A DNA stretch of 64,000 bases, taken from assembly GCA_038748065.1 (NCBI GenBank), contig JBCDJG010000009.1, positions 57,707 through 121,706 of the forward strand. Direction: 5' to 3'. The stretch is from JBCDJG01 sp038748065 (lineage in GTDB: Bacteria; Pseudomonadota; Gammaproteobacteria; Pseudomonadales; Halieaceae). Within the stretch, counting starts at the first letter, position 1. The number at the start of each line of letters is the position of its first letter. Below are positions 42,475 through 51,380 of the stretch, in pieces. The translations under genes were made by a program, and so were the position numbers. A model generated the notes under the pieces. That model ran no database searches. It saw nothing but the letters and a program-made list of their open reading frames with translations, and was not told the origin of the DNA.

Positions 42475-43218
42475 ATGTTTACCATCGCTTACCGCCAACT
42501 CACTCTGGCTATGACCGGCGCCCTGTTTCTGGCTGCCTGCTCGCAGCAAGAACCACCGACGCCTATCGCTCAGGCGACCGCTGCGCCAGCAGAAGCGGCT
42601 CCCGCGGCGCCCCCGCCCGCCCCGGCCCCAATCCTGCCGCCCGGCGGCACTTACGAGGTCGATCTGACACACGCGACCCTGGCGTTCAGCGTGACTCACC
42701 TTGGCCTGTCGAACTACGTTATGCGCTTCAATGGCTATACAGCCACGCTGAACCTTGTACCTGAGGATATGTCATCATCATCCGTTCGCCTTGTTATCGA
42801 CCCAACGTCGATCGATACGGATTATGTCGGTGACTATGTGGCAACCCACCCCGACTCCAGCTTCACTTCCTGGGAAGAAGACCTGGCTCAAAGCGACAAA
42901 TTTCTCAACGCGAGCGAACACGCCGAGATCGTGTTCGAGTCCACGTCTGTCAGCAGCCTGGGGGGCAGCGATTACGACATCACGGGCAACCTGACCATGC
43001 TGGGGCAGACGAATCCGGTCAACCTGCAGGCCTCTATTGTTGGTGCGATGCCTCAGCACCCCTTCACCAAAGCCGGGGCAATTGGCTTCACCGCTTCGGG
43101 CAGCTTCATGAGGTCGGCTTTCGGCATGGACTACCTGTTGAGCCCACCGATTCTTGGCGATGAGGTGAGCCTGCAGTTCGACGGCGAGTTCGGCCAGGTG
43201 CCTGACGCGGGCGAGTAG
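42475..43218 (+). CDS. YceI-family lipoprotein
   Basis: A 247-residue protein from ATG 42475 (GAGG 7 nt upstream). The signal peptide ends in a lipobox (LAAC, Cys22). An Ala/Pro linker (about 36-60) leads to a YceI domain (about 63-240): GGTYEVDLTHATLAFSVTHLGLSNYVMRFNGY opens the lipocalin-like barrel, DKFLNASEHAEIVFES and ITGNLTMLGQTNPVNL are diagnostic. YceI barrels bind polyisoprenoid or similar lipids such as ubiquinone precursors. It is 17 bp before a cytochrome b561–YceI fusion gene, so the two form an operon. Confidence 0.9.
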   Translation: MFTIAYRQLTLAMTGALFLAACSQQEPPTPIAQATAAPAEAAPAAPPPAPAPILPPGGTYEVDLTHATLAFSVTHLGLSNYVMRFNGYTATLNLVPEDMSSSSVRLVIDPTSIDTDYVGDYVATHPDSSFTSWEEDLAQSDKFLNASEHAEIVFESTSVSSLGGSDYDITGNLTMLGQTNPVNLQASIVGAMPQHPFTKAGAIGFTASGSFMRSAFGMDYLLSPPILGDEVSLQFDGEFGQVPDAGE

Positions 43219-43235
43219 ACGGAGCAATCACCGAC

Positions 43236-44471
43236 ATGGCGGAGCGCCAGTACACTGCGGCCGCCATACTCCTGCACTGGGCCATTGCACTTGCCATCAT
43301 TGCAAACCTGGCCTTGGGCTGGTGGATGCGCGACGCGATACTGGTACCCGGCAGTCAGGCCAGCGCCGTTGTGGTCTACCAGGTTCACAAGTCACTGGGG
43401 CTGTCTGTTCTGGCTTTAAGCCTGCTGAGGCTGGGCTTGCGGCTTATCTACCCGGTGCCGGGCCTGCCGGATGGCATGCCGACCTGGCAGCGCGTCGGCG
43501 CTACTGCCACCCATTGGCTATTCTATGGCCTCATGCTGGGCCTACCGCTGAGCGGCTGGCTCATGGTGTCCAGCCAATGGCGCGATGGCGCTCCGCTTGA
43601 GGTACCAACACTGTGGTTCGGCCTGTTCGAAGTACCACACCTCTTCGGCCTGCATGAAGCGGATGCTGCCATTCGCGATGTAAGCTACGGCCGCAGCCTG
43701 ATGGCGCACGAGATCATGGCCATCGGCGCAGCCGCCCTTCTGCTGCTGCACGTGGGCGCAGCACTGAAGCACCAGTTCAAGGACCGGGATGGGCTACTCT
43801 TGCGCATGCTTCCCCTACCCAAGCCCGCGGCGGCGCCCGCCAGGCGCTGGACCCTACGCTTGGGCTTTGCGGCGCTGCTACTGGCCAGTTTAGCGGTAGC
43901 TTACCAGGCGCTCATGACACCGGCTGCGCCGCAGACAGGCGATGCTGTCGTCACGTCGAGTGACATTCGTTCCGTACCCGGCAGTTGGCCCGTCATTGCT
44001 AGCGAGAGCGTCATCGAGTTTGCCGGCAGCCACGCGGGCTCTCCTTTTCGAGGCCGCTTCAACCGCTGGCAATCGGATGTCGACATTAACCTCAACAACA
44101 TCACAAAGAGCCGCATTGTCGTCACTGTCGAGACCGCCTCCGCGTCAGACGGCATCAAACTCCACGATGAAACGCTGCCGGGCAAGGAGTGGTTTTCAGT
44201 AGATGCTCACCCGACGTCACGTTATGAAGCCACACTGATCGAAGGCAACGGTGATGGTAGCTACCGCGTGGACGGTATATTGACCATCAAAGGCCAGCCC
44301 ATCGCGATCAGCGGCTTACGACTTACCCTGGATGACGACGGCGCACGCATCGGCGGTCAGACGGTCATAAACCGCGCGGATGCCGACCTCGGCATGGCAT
44401 CGGACCCGGGCGGTAGTTGGGTTAGTATGGATATCGACCTGTTCATTAAGAGTCGCTTTGCTCCACAGTGA
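43236..44471 (+). CDS. Cytochrome b561–YceI fusion protein
   Basis: A 411-residue protein. Residues 1-190 are a di-haem cytochrome b561 (CybB type) with four helices and His ligands in LLHWAIALAII, YQVHKSLGLSV, THWLFYGLML and AHEIMAIGAAALLLLHVGAAL. A helix near 205-225 follows, then a YceI barrel (about 245-411; ESVIEFAGSHAGSPFRGRFNRW, YRVDGILTIKGQP), presumably periplasmic. Cytochrome b561 proteins oxidise ubiquinol and the YceI part probably binds a quinone-like lipid, so an electron-transfer or quinone-handling role is inferred. It is convergent with the serine hydrolase gene, 11 bp apart. Confidence 0.9.
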   Translation: MAERQYTAAAILLHWAIALAIIANLALGWWMRDAILVPGSQASAVVVYQVHKSLGLSVLALSLLRLGLRLIYPVPGLPDGMPTWQRVGATATHWLFYGLMLGLPLSGWLMVSSQWRDGAPLEVPTLWFGLFEVPHLFGLHEADAAIRDVSYGRSLMAHEIMAIGAAALLLLHVGAALKHQFKDRDGLLLRMLPLPKPAAAPARRWTLRLGFAALLLASLAVAYQALMTPAAPQTGDAVVTSSDIRSVPGSWPVIASESVIEFAGSHAGSPFRGRFNRWQSDVDINLNNITKSRIVVTVETASASDGIKLHDETLPGKEWFSVDAHPTSRYEATLIEGNGDGSYRVDGILTIKGQPIAISGLRLTLDDDGARIGGQTVINRADADLGMASDPGGSWVSMDIDLFIKSRFAPQ

Positions 44472-44482
44472 CCTATGGCGCA

Positions 44483-45934
44483 TTAACCCGATCGTTCTAT
44501 CGCCTGCAACACCCTCTTGGTCAACTCATCAAGATAGTCAAAATAGGCATCCTCGGACAGCCCGAGTCGAACAAGCACAAGGTTCTCGCTGGGCACGACC
44601 AGCACCACCTGGCCTCCCCAGCCCAAAAAATAACCCGTGTCTGCCGGCACGCCGGCCATTGACTGAGTAGCATTCAGCCACATCTGCCCCCCATAACGTT
44701 TGTTGGCGGGCGAAGGCTGGAGCAATACCTCATCTCGCCAGCCCGCGGGAAAAACGCGTTTCTCGTCGACTACGCCATCATTCAGAACCAGCAAACCCAG
44801 TCGCGCCCAATCACGCGCGGTGCCATAGACGAATCCCGATATAATCGGGTTTCCCGCAATGTCCGTCTCCAAAGTCATGGAAGCGGCGCCGATTTTGCTG
44901 AACAAGGCCTCATCGGCAAAGCGAAAAAAACGCTCATCGCCGAGCTTCTGCCGTAGCAGCGCCATGATGCCAAGTGTATTGGTATTCCGGTAGGCAAATT
45001 GCTCTCCCGGTACATGCTGGAGGGGCTGCCCAAGCACAAAGCTGGCCACATCCTGCGCTCTGAAGTAAACCGACTCATGATCATGAAGCTCTGTGTAATA
45101 GAGCATATCCCCGAAGCTCGGATTGGCGAATCTTAGGCCCGCTGCCATATTGAGCAGGTGTCGAGGTGTGACAGCTCGACGCGGATCATCGCCCCGCTGC
45201 CACGGGTCGATAGACACAGGGGCATCTATATCCAAATTCGATTGCAGCGCGTAAGCGCCAAGTAGAATCGCCGCGATGCTCTTGCCCATCGACCAGCCAA
45301 GCTGAGGTTTCGCTGCGTCAAAACCGGACGCGTAGCGTTCCGCGAGGAGCGCTCCATCTTTCACGACCAGCACGGCACGAGTATCTTGCTGACCGTAGCC
45401 ATTGTCACTGTCGAAAGCCCAGTCAAGCACACGCTCGAGCTCGATATCAGGCTGCGCACGGGGCAGTTCAGATACAGGTGAGTCTTTCGACACGATTCGT
45501 GCGGGCCGGCTCAGCAGGAGACCCGTCGCGGAGTCTGGCAATAGCGAGCAGCCGTACCCTTCCTCGAACAGGGATTCGGCCAGCAGCGTGACCTTCGAAT
45601 GAGAAGGTGAATTCAGCTCCAAGCGGGTCGTCCCTTTCGCACGATCAATCTGCCAGCTGACGTTCTGCCAATCAAAAAAATTGTATTGCGACCAATGCAA
45701 GTCTTCCTCGATGACTCGCTCAGCGGGGCGACCGGAAACAAATACACCCGAACACAGCAGTTTTGACGCCAGGCGCAAAGAATTGGCCACTCTCTGCGCT
45801 TCCAGCACAGAAGAGCTCGGTATGTCGAGGGACTGAGCGCGCACAGGCATTACATGCCCGCCAGAGACGAGCATGAAAACAACCACGGAAGTGGCAATAC
45901 GCGCCGTGAGTGTTTGCCATCGACTTTCTTTCAT
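44483..45934 (-). CDS. Secreted serine hydrolase (class C beta-lactamase fold)
   Basis: A 483-residue exported protein with signal peptide to about ARA/Q33. The penicillin-binding-like transpeptidase fold shows S-x-x-K at Ser215-Lys218 (GWSMGKSIAAILLG), Y-x-N as YRNTNT and a third motif as LGWGGQ. This group (Pfam Beta-lactamase, PF00144) includes esterases, 6-aminohexanoate-dimer hydrolases and D-peptidases rather than true resistance enzymes; the overall layout is closest to the 6-aminohexanoate-dimer hydrolase type. It lies 33 bp after tctA on the same strand, so it could release a substrate taken up by TctABC. Confidence 0.85.
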   Translation of the reverse strand: MKESRWQTLTARIATSVVVFMLVSGGHVMPVRAQSLDIPSSSVLEAQRVANSLRLASKLLCSGVFVSGRPAERVIEEDLHWSQYNFFDWQNVSWQIDRAKGTTRLELNSPSHSKVTLLAESLFEEGYGCSLLPDSATGLLLSRPARIVSKDSPVSELPRAQPDIELERVLDWAFDSDNGYGQQDTRAVLVVKDGALLAERYASGFDAAKPQLGWSMGKSIAAILLGAYALQSNLDIDAPVSIDPWQRGDDPRRAVTPRHLLNMAAGLRFANPSFGDMLYYTELHDHESVYFRAQDVASFVLGQPLQHVPGEQFAYRNTNTLGIMALLRQKLGDERFFRFADEALFSKIGAASMTLETDIAGNPIISGFVYGTARDWARLGLLVLNDGVVDEKRVFPAGWRDEVLLQPSPANKRYGGQMWLNATQSMAGVPADTGYFLGWGGQVVLVVPSENLVLVRLGLSEDAYFDYLDELTKRVLQAIERSG

Positions 45935-45967
45935 ACTCTTAAACCCCAGTGACCTTGTAGAAAAGAC

Positions 45968-47470
45968 TCAGCGTTCGCCACTAGCGCTTGAGGCTTCACG
46001 GCGTCGCCACCACTGCGAGCCGATCGCCGGCAAAAGCACCAGTAGCAGCGAAGCGGCCAGAAGTGACACTGAAATTGACGACGAAAACACGCTGCCGACG
46101 TGGCCGTCACTCAGCAACAGTCCGCGCCGGGTATACAACTCAATAATCGGCCCAAGCACCACGCCTAGAATCACCGGCGCCAGCGGTATATTCAGCAGCC
46201 GCAGGCAAACGCCAACCACCGCGAAGCCCAGCATGACCTGCGCCGCGGCCACTCCGCCCGTTGCCAGGCAGCCACCCACCGACAGCGTCAAAATCATCGT
46301 TGCCATGAAGGGATAAGGCAGCCTGGTCATTCTTGCAAAAGGTCGTATGACAAAGGGGCTGGTGACGACGAAGAGCACGTTGGCCAACATAACGGCAAAA
46401 AAAATCGTGCTGACTACCGCCGGCTGATGCGCAAACAGAAGCGGGCCCACCTGCAGGTTATGGATCTCAAACGCGCCCAGTATTACGGCAGCCGTGCCGC
46501 TGCCAGGAATACCCAGCGCGAGGAGTGGAATCAGTGAGCCAACCGCTGCCGCGTTCTTAGCCGTTTCTGGGGCCGCAAGCCCGTGCAAACTACCCTGGCC
46601 AAAGCTGCGGCGCCCGGGACTTATGCGAGATTCTACACTGTGGGCCAAGAATGCTGCGCTGGAGGCACCGGCGCCAGGCAGCACGCCGGTTGCCAAGCCG
46701 AGCAACCAGGCCCTGGCAAAAGTCCAGCGCACTGCTGCCCAGTCCTTCAGGCTTTGCAAGGTATTCAGCTGCGCATCAACCCGGTCGGCACTGACGCCGG
46801 GTATGTCGCTAACGAGCAGTCGCCATAGCACATCGCCGGCGGCAAACAAGCCAATAATGGCTGGAATCAGCCCGACACCATCCCGCAATTCATTACTGAC
46901 CACGAAGCGTGGCTCGCCGCTAAAGGGATCTGCCCCAACTGTCGATACCAGTAAGCCGAGCGAGAGCGCCAATACACCCTTACGGAGATTGCCACCCGAG
47001 CCTGCAATCACGGCGGCGCAGCCAAGCACGCCGAGGGCTGCGTAGTCACCCGGCCCGAATTTCAAGGCCAGCGAGGCCAGCCAGGGCGCCAGGCCAATCA
47101 ACACACAGGTCGCCAATACGCCCGCGAGACCGGAGCACAGGACAGCCAGTCCCAGCGCACGCGCAGCCTGGCCTGATTGCGTAAAGGGATGTCCTTCTAC
47201 CGCGCTCATGACAGATTCGGATGTGCCAGGGATTCGAAAAAGGATCGCCGTGATAGAGCCACCAAACACGCCGGCGCAATACATCGCTGAGAAGAACGCC
47301 AGCGCATGTGATTGCTCCATGACGTAGGACAGCGGCAACATCAGGGCCACCCCCGTCGTGATATCGAAGCCCGGCAGAGCACCGATCAGGTAGCCGATCA
47401 GCACGCCACCGAGAACCAGTGTCAGCAGAGTCATGAGCCCCGGCTGGTCAAATAAAAAAGCAAACTCCAT
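45968..47470 (-). CDS. tctA: Tripartite tricarboxylate transporter large permease TctA
   Basis: A 500-residue polytopic membrane protein with about twelve helices, the transport subunit of a secondary TTT system. Hallmarks are GALPGFDITTGVALMLPLSY near the N-terminus (G-x-L-P-G) and LATGVLPGAGASSAAFLAHSVESRIS in the middle, followed by GSLHGLAAPETAKNAAAVGSLIPLLALGIPGSGTAAVILGA. The gene order tctC, tctB, tctA is read leftward with a 4-bp gap from tctB. Substrates are usually di- or tricarboxylates such as citrate, but are not predictable here. Confidence 0.93.
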   Translation of the reverse strand: MEFAFLFDQPGLMTLLTLVLGGVLIGYLIGALPGFDITTGVALMLPLSYVMEQSHALAFFSAMYCAGVFGGSITAILFRIPGTSESVMSAVEGHPFTQSGQAARALGLAVLCSGLAGVLATCVLIGLAPWLASLALKFGPGDYAALGVLGCAAVIAGSGGNLRKGVLALSLGLLVSTVGADPFSGEPRFVVSNELRDGVGLIPAIIGLFAAGDVLWRLLVSDIPGVSADRVDAQLNTLQSLKDWAAVRWTFARAWLLGLATGVLPGAGASSAAFLAHSVESRISPGRRSFGQGSLHGLAAPETAKNAAAVGSLIPLLALGIPGSGTAAVILGAFEIHNLQVGPLLFAHQPAVVSTIFFAVMLANVLFVVTSPFVIRPFARMTRLPYPFMATMILTLSVGGCLATGGVAAAQVMLGFAVVGVCLRLLNIPLAPVILGVVLGPIIELYTRRGLLLSDGHVGSVFSSSISVSLLAASLLLVLLPAIGSQWWRRREASSASGER

Positions 47471-47474
47471 GGCT

Positions 47475-47966
47475 TTACACGACCATCGCGTTTAAGGCGT
47501 AGAACCACCCCACGCCTCTTGGCAGGGGCACGTCCAGTACGAGCCCGAACAAGAGGCAGATTGAAGCGGTGGCGGCACAGGGCACAGCAAGCAGCCAGGC
47601 CCAGCCGCTGACTCTGAAGACGACGCGAAGTAACAACACTTGGAAGATGAGTGTTGCCAGCGGGAACCCGACAGTGGACAAGAGCAACATATAAAGAAGC
47701 AAGCAGCCTACAGCTAGCACCGCCGGGCGCAGGCCGCCGAAATCCACGTCAGGCAGATCCAGCACCTCTTCATGACGCGCGACTTCGTAGCGCAGAGAGA
47801 GCAGAGCCGCTACCACCACCAGTGCGCTCAAAAGCGCGGGCAGAACGTAATCCAGTCCCTCTGGGTAGCGTTCAAAACTGAGCTCATGTAGCGACCAACT
47901 TACACCCGCAAGCCCAGCGGCAGATGCCACGAGCAAGAACAGCCGCCGCATAAATGGCGCGATCAT
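47475..47966 (-). CDS. tctB: Tripartite tricarboxylate transporter small membrane subunit TctB
   Basis: A 163-residue protein with four hydrophobic helices, as expected of the poorly conserved TctB subunit. DFGGLRPAVLAVGCLLLYMLLLSTVGFPLATLIFQVLLLR (in parts) is the recognisable core. The start ATG overlaps the tctC stop (ATGA) and the stop is 4 bp before tctA. Assignment relies on hydrophobicity plus the flanking tctC and tctA. Confidence 0.88.
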   Translation of the reverse strand: MIAPFMRRLFLLVASAAGLAGVSWSLHELSFERYPEGLDYVLPALLSALVVVAALLSLRYEVARHEEVLDLPDVDFGGLRPAVLAVGCLLLYMLLLSTVGFPLATLIFQVLLLRVVFRVSGWAWLLAVPCAATASICLLFGLVLDVPLPRGVGWFYALNAMVV

Positions 47967-49003
47967 TCTACGCTGCGCGCAGACGCACGAAACATTGCGC
48001 TCTCGCCTTGAATGCTGGCCTGAAACTGTTCCCCAAGAAGCCGTTCATCGGGCGCATACAGGCCCCGCTCCTTCTCGAACCGCAGGTAGTCTTCGGAGTT
48101 CAACGCGCCGTCCAGAGCCGCGAGCAACTGCTCCACTAGACTGGGCTTGGTAGCTCCATGTACCACGAAACCGCGCCAGATCGGGGGCGGCGTGTTCAAA
48201 CCAGCGACAGCGGCGAGCGGCGCGGGGGTGGGTAAGTCCTCTACCCGATGTGCAAAAGCGACGACTGGCACGATGCTACCCGACTCAATCAGTGATTTCG
48301 TAGAGCCGAACTCGTCATAGATCAAATCGAGGCGGCCTCCCAGCAGATCCATGAGCATGGTCTTGCTGCCAGCGTAAGGGATATAGCGATAGGCGATCTC
48401 CCCACCCGAGAAGGCGTAGTCGATGGCGGCCCGGTCAAAGGACCTCGCCCCGGTCCCACCCACTTTCAAGGTGCGCTGCTCCGCCCGTGCGCGCGTGACC
48501 AGGCTTGAGAAGCTGACCCCACTGCGTTTCTCGTTATCTGTCTCAGCCGCTGTGCCATCACTCTCCAGCTTGCGCGCAAGCAAGAGACCCGCTTCGCGAT
48601 GCGAGCGCACGAGATACGCAAGCTTTGAGAGATCTACAAGCTCCGGGAAGGCGTTGTCATACACCACATAGTCAGACGTCAAGGCCAGCAGGGTGCATCC
48701 GTCCGCCGGCCGGGCGAGCAGTTCTCGGTAGGCCGCAACGCCACCGCCGGCCGGGTAGTTCTGGACCTGAACGGGGTTCTCCAAAATGGCCGCGAGGGCT
48801 CGGCCCGCACTGCGAGAGAAACTATCCGTGCCGCCTCCGACGCCAAAGCCCACTAATACCTCGGTCGTTCTACACGCATATCCGGCCTCATCACAGGTCC
48901 CGTCATGACAGGGCCTGTGATCACAGGCGGCCAACAAAAAAGAGGCCAGTCCGCTCGCCAGGTATCTCCATGCTCTAGTTCTGCCGCTTAACACTTTTGC
49001 CAC
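47963..49003 (-). CDS. tctC: Tripartite tricarboxylate transporter substrate-binding protein TctC (Bug family), lipoprotein
   Basis: A 346-residue solute receptor starting with GTG. The signal peptide ends in a lipobox-like LLAAC; several further Cys follow in the next 20 residues (CDHRPCHDGTCDEAGYAC), unusual for this family. The Bug fold shows VGFGVGGGTDSFSRSAGRALAAILENPVQVQNYPAGGG (in parts), where the family normally has PxxPGGxxD, then GGTGARSFDRAAIDYAF and the GGRLDLIYDEF loop. It captures an organic acid and hands it to TctAB. The most upstream gene of tctCBA and the serine hydrolase. Confidence 0.88.
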   Translation of the reverse strand: MAKVLSGRTRAWRYLASGLASFLLAACDHRPCHDGTCDEAGYACRTTEVLVGFGVGGGTDSFSRSAGRALAAILENPVQVQNYPAGGGVAAYRELLARPADGCTLLALTSDYVVYDNAFPELVDLSKLAYLVRSHREAGLLLARKLESDGTAAETDNEKRSGVSFSSLVTRARAEQRTLKVGGTGARSFDRAAIDYAFSGGEIAYRYIPYAGSKTMLMDLLGGRLDLIYDEFGSTKSLIESGSIVPVVAFAHRVEDLPTPAPLAAVAGLNTPPPIWRGFVVHGATKPSLVEQLLAALDGALNSEDYLRFEKERGLYAPDERLLGEQFQASIQGESAMFRASARSVE

Positions 49004-49334
49004 TTGCCATGGATGCTCGCTGCCTCATCCGGGGTCTACGGAGGATCCGGGGAGAGAACCCGGTATCTCGATTATAAGCCAGGACCATACGATACCTGCT
49101 TATACGCTTGCGTCGCTCTATTGCCATCACGCTACTCGCTATGTGTATACAATATCTCAAGCGCCTTCCTAAATGCATGGCTAAAACGGAAAAATCAATA
49201 TTTTATATAAATCATTTACTTAGGACAAAAATAGCTCAAAAAGACCACGACTGCCTAGCCAGCTAGAGAGATTTTGTATTTATTTTCAAACTTTTTGTAT
49301 ACGATAAGGCATCAAGGATAAAGGGCGACACTTT
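49004..49334. other. AT-rich divergent control region between tctC and the crotonase gene
   Basis: A 331-bp region, markedly AT-rich from 49190 to 49330, with no credible coding frame. It contains GTATACAA at 49145-49152 (leftward TTGTATAC), then TTTTGTAT at 49272-49279 and again at 49293-49300, where it continues as TTTTGTATAC. The last two are 21 bp apart, about two helical turns. The same TTTTGTATAC occurs at 52611-52620 before the C13 peptidase gene. This looks like an operator array for an unidentified regulator. Confidence 0.5.
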
Positions 49335-50111
49335 ATGGGACAGTTGATCCGACGCGACGGTGATGGTGTTACCACCGTCGTCCTGGATAACCCAGGCAAG
49401 CTCAATGCAATGACTCGGGATATGTGGCTTGCATTCGAGCCGCTATGGCGAGCAATCAATGCCGATAGCGGCATACGCTGCGTCGTTGTTACAGGCGGAG
49501 ACCCGCGAGGCTTCTGCCCGGGGAACGACATTTCCGAATTCGAGCAATTCCGCTCTAATGAATCTAAAGCCCGCGAACTCTCGGCCATCATGAACAAGGG
49601 CCGCGACGCGATGCTGGCGTGTCCACACCCGGTTATTGCCCGCATACACGGTGCATGCGTGGGTGGCGGCCTTGAAATTGCCGCCATGTGCGATATGCGA
49701 ATCGGTAGCGAAGAAAGCCGCTATGGGGCACCGCTCAACCGTATTGGACTAACGATGGCTTACGAAGAGATGCTACCTATTTGGCGTATTACCGATGAGG
49801 CAACACTGTTTGAGTTTCTGGTAGAAGGTCGAGTCATCGATGCGCAGGATGCGCTTCGGAGGGGCTTACTCAACCGTGTTGTACCTACCGCCGATCTGGA
49901 TCACGAGGTCGAAAAAACTGCTAAGGCCATTGCGGAGGGGCCACCACTGGTTAACAGATGGCACAAGCAATTCTTACGGCGCTTACGACACGAGGTCGAG
50001 CTGAGCCAGGAAGATCACGACGTTCACTACCTGGCCTTCGAGACAGAAGACTACCGTGAGGGCTATCAATCTTTTCTTGCTCGAACGAAACCCAAGTTCA
50101 AGGGGCGCTGA
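49335..50111 (+). CDS. Enoyl-CoA hydratase/isomerase (crotonase) family protein
   Basis: A 258-residue cytoplasmic crotonase-fold enzyme. NPGKLNAMTRDMW begins the CoA-binding part, VVTGGDPRGFCPGNDISEF forms the first oxyanion-hole loop (A/G-x-G-x-D as PGNDI), and IHGACVGGGLEIAAMCDMRIGSEESRYGAPLNRIGL contains the second oxyanion Gly and the region of the catalytic acids. It may hydrate an enoyl-CoA or act as an isomerase or carnitinyl-type dehydratase. It precedes a class III CoA-transferase gene by 3 bp, a pairing seen in carnitine and carboxylic-acid catabolism. Confidence 0.88.
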   Translation: MGQLIRRDGDGVTTVVLDNPGKLNAMTRDMWLAFEPLWRAINADSGIRCVVVTGGDPRGFCPGNDISEFEQFRSNESKARELSAIMNKGRDAMLACPHPVIARIHGACVGGGLEIAAMCDMRIGSEESRYGAPLNRIGLTMAYEEMLPIWRITDEATLFEFLVEGRVIDAQDALRRGLLNRVVPTADLDHEVEKTAKAIAEGPPLVNRWHKQFLRRLRHEVELSQEDHDVHYLAFETEDYREGYQSFLARTKPKFKGR

Positions 50112-50114
50112 ATC

Positions 50115-51380
50115 ATGCCGGAAGCAACGGGAAAACAGGGGCCACTAGCAGGTATCAGGGTACTGGAACTGGCCCATGTCATGGCGGGGCCTACCTGCGG
50201 ACGCATACTCGCTGACCTCGGCGCAGAGGTTATCAAATTGGAGCGACTTGAAGGTGAAGACTGCCGTCGCATGGCTCCGCCGTGGGTTGGCGAAGAAGCA
50301 GCATCTTTTCTTATGTTGAACAGGAACAAGCAGGCAGTCGCGGCAAACCTTAAGACTGCAGACGGTCGCGAGATCCTGCGCCGACTCGCCCTGGACAGCG
50401 ACGTACTCATCGAGAACTTTCGCCCCGGCACAATGGAGAAGTTTGGTGCCGGCTACGACGAGTTGGCGAAGCAGAATCCCGCCCTGATCTACTGCGCCAT
50501 ATCGGGCTTCGGCAGGACAGGCCCCTATGCCAGGCGCGGCGGCTTTGATCTCGTTGCGCAAGCCATGAGTGGCGTAATGAGTGTTACGGGAGAGAATTCG
50601 GAAAGCCCGCCCATCAAAGCAGGTGTACCCATCAGCGACGTGGGCGCAGGGCTCTATGCCGTCATCGGCATTTTAGCGGCGCTTGAGAGCCGACATAAAA
50701 CGGGGCGCGGCCAGCAGGTTGACACCTCACTATTTGAGGCGGCAGTGTCTTTCATGAGCTGGCCCATCGCGATGCAACTCGCCTCAGGAGAGGCCCCGCC
50801 CCCACTGGGGTCCGCACACCCACTCGATGCGCCCTACCAGGCCTTCGAAGCCAGCGATGGCTGGTTCGTCGTAGCGGCAGCCAACCAGGCGAATTGGCTG
50901 CGACTCGTCGAAGTGCTTGGCGAGCCTGGACTGCTAGAAGACTCACGGTTTGCAGACAACCCTGATCGTGTCGCCAACCAGGACGCCCTCATCGAGGTCC
51001 TGAAGCCCATTTTCAAACAACGGCCAAAAGACGAGTGGATGGTCAAGCTGGAAGGCGCGGGCATACCCTGCGGGCCGATCAACAGTGTGGCGGACGTGCT
51101 GGAAGATCCTCAACTCGCCGCGAGGGGCATGCTGTGCGACACCTGGCACCGAGACCTGGGGCCTCTTAAAACCCTGAACACCCCACTCACCTTTTCTGCG
51201 AGCCAATTGAACCAGCGCCACGGAGCGCCCGCCCTCGGAGAGGATACGGTCGCCATCCTCAGACGCGCAGGCTTTAGCGCCAGCGATATTCAGGAGATGC
51301 TGGAACGAGGATCTATCCACGTCAGCGAGACTTCAACGGACTCGGCAAAGTCCACCGCTCGAGCCCGCGGCCAGGCCTAG
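50115..51380 (+). CDS. Class III (CaiB/Frc) CoA-transferase
   Basis: A 421-residue enzyme that moves CoA between carboxylic acids. LAHVMAGPTCGRILADLGAEVIKLE is the conserved N-terminus, NRNKQAVAANLKTADGREILRRLALDSDVLIENFRPGTMEKFG (in parts) the next block, and RRGGFDLVAQAMSG has the Asp that becomes the acyl-anhydride nucleophile in Frc. The C-terminal half swaps between two interlocked subunits in the family. It probably activates the acid used by the crotonase upstream. Its stop shares a CTAG tetranucleotide with the convergent 2-hydroxyacid dehydrogenase gene. Confidence 0.92.
   Translation: MPEATGKQGPLAGIRVLELAHVMAGPTCGRILADLGAEVIKLERLEGEDCRRMAPPWVGEEAASFLMLNRNKQAVAANLKTADGREILRRLALDSDVLIENFRPGTMEKFGAGYDELAKQNPALIYCAISGFGRTGPYARRGGFDLVAQAMSGVMSVTGENSESPPIKAGVPISDVGAGLYAVIGILAALESRHKTGRGQQVDTSLFEAAVSFMSWPIAMQLASGEAPPPLGSAHPLDAPYQAFEASDGWFVVAAANQANWLRLVEVLGEPGLLEDSRFADNPDRVANQDALIEVLKPIFKQRPKDEWMVKLEGAGIPCGPINSVADVLEDPQLAARGMLCDTWHRDLGPLKTLNTPLTFSASQLNQRHGAPALGEDTVAILRRAGFSASDIQEMLERGSIHVSETSTDSAKSTARARGQA

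Noticed and set aside
44483..45934. Beta-lactam resistance gene
   Set aside because: The fold is shared with esterases and oligomer hydrolases, and the motifs and layout resemble 6-aminohexanoate-dimer hydrolase-type proteins more than AmpC.
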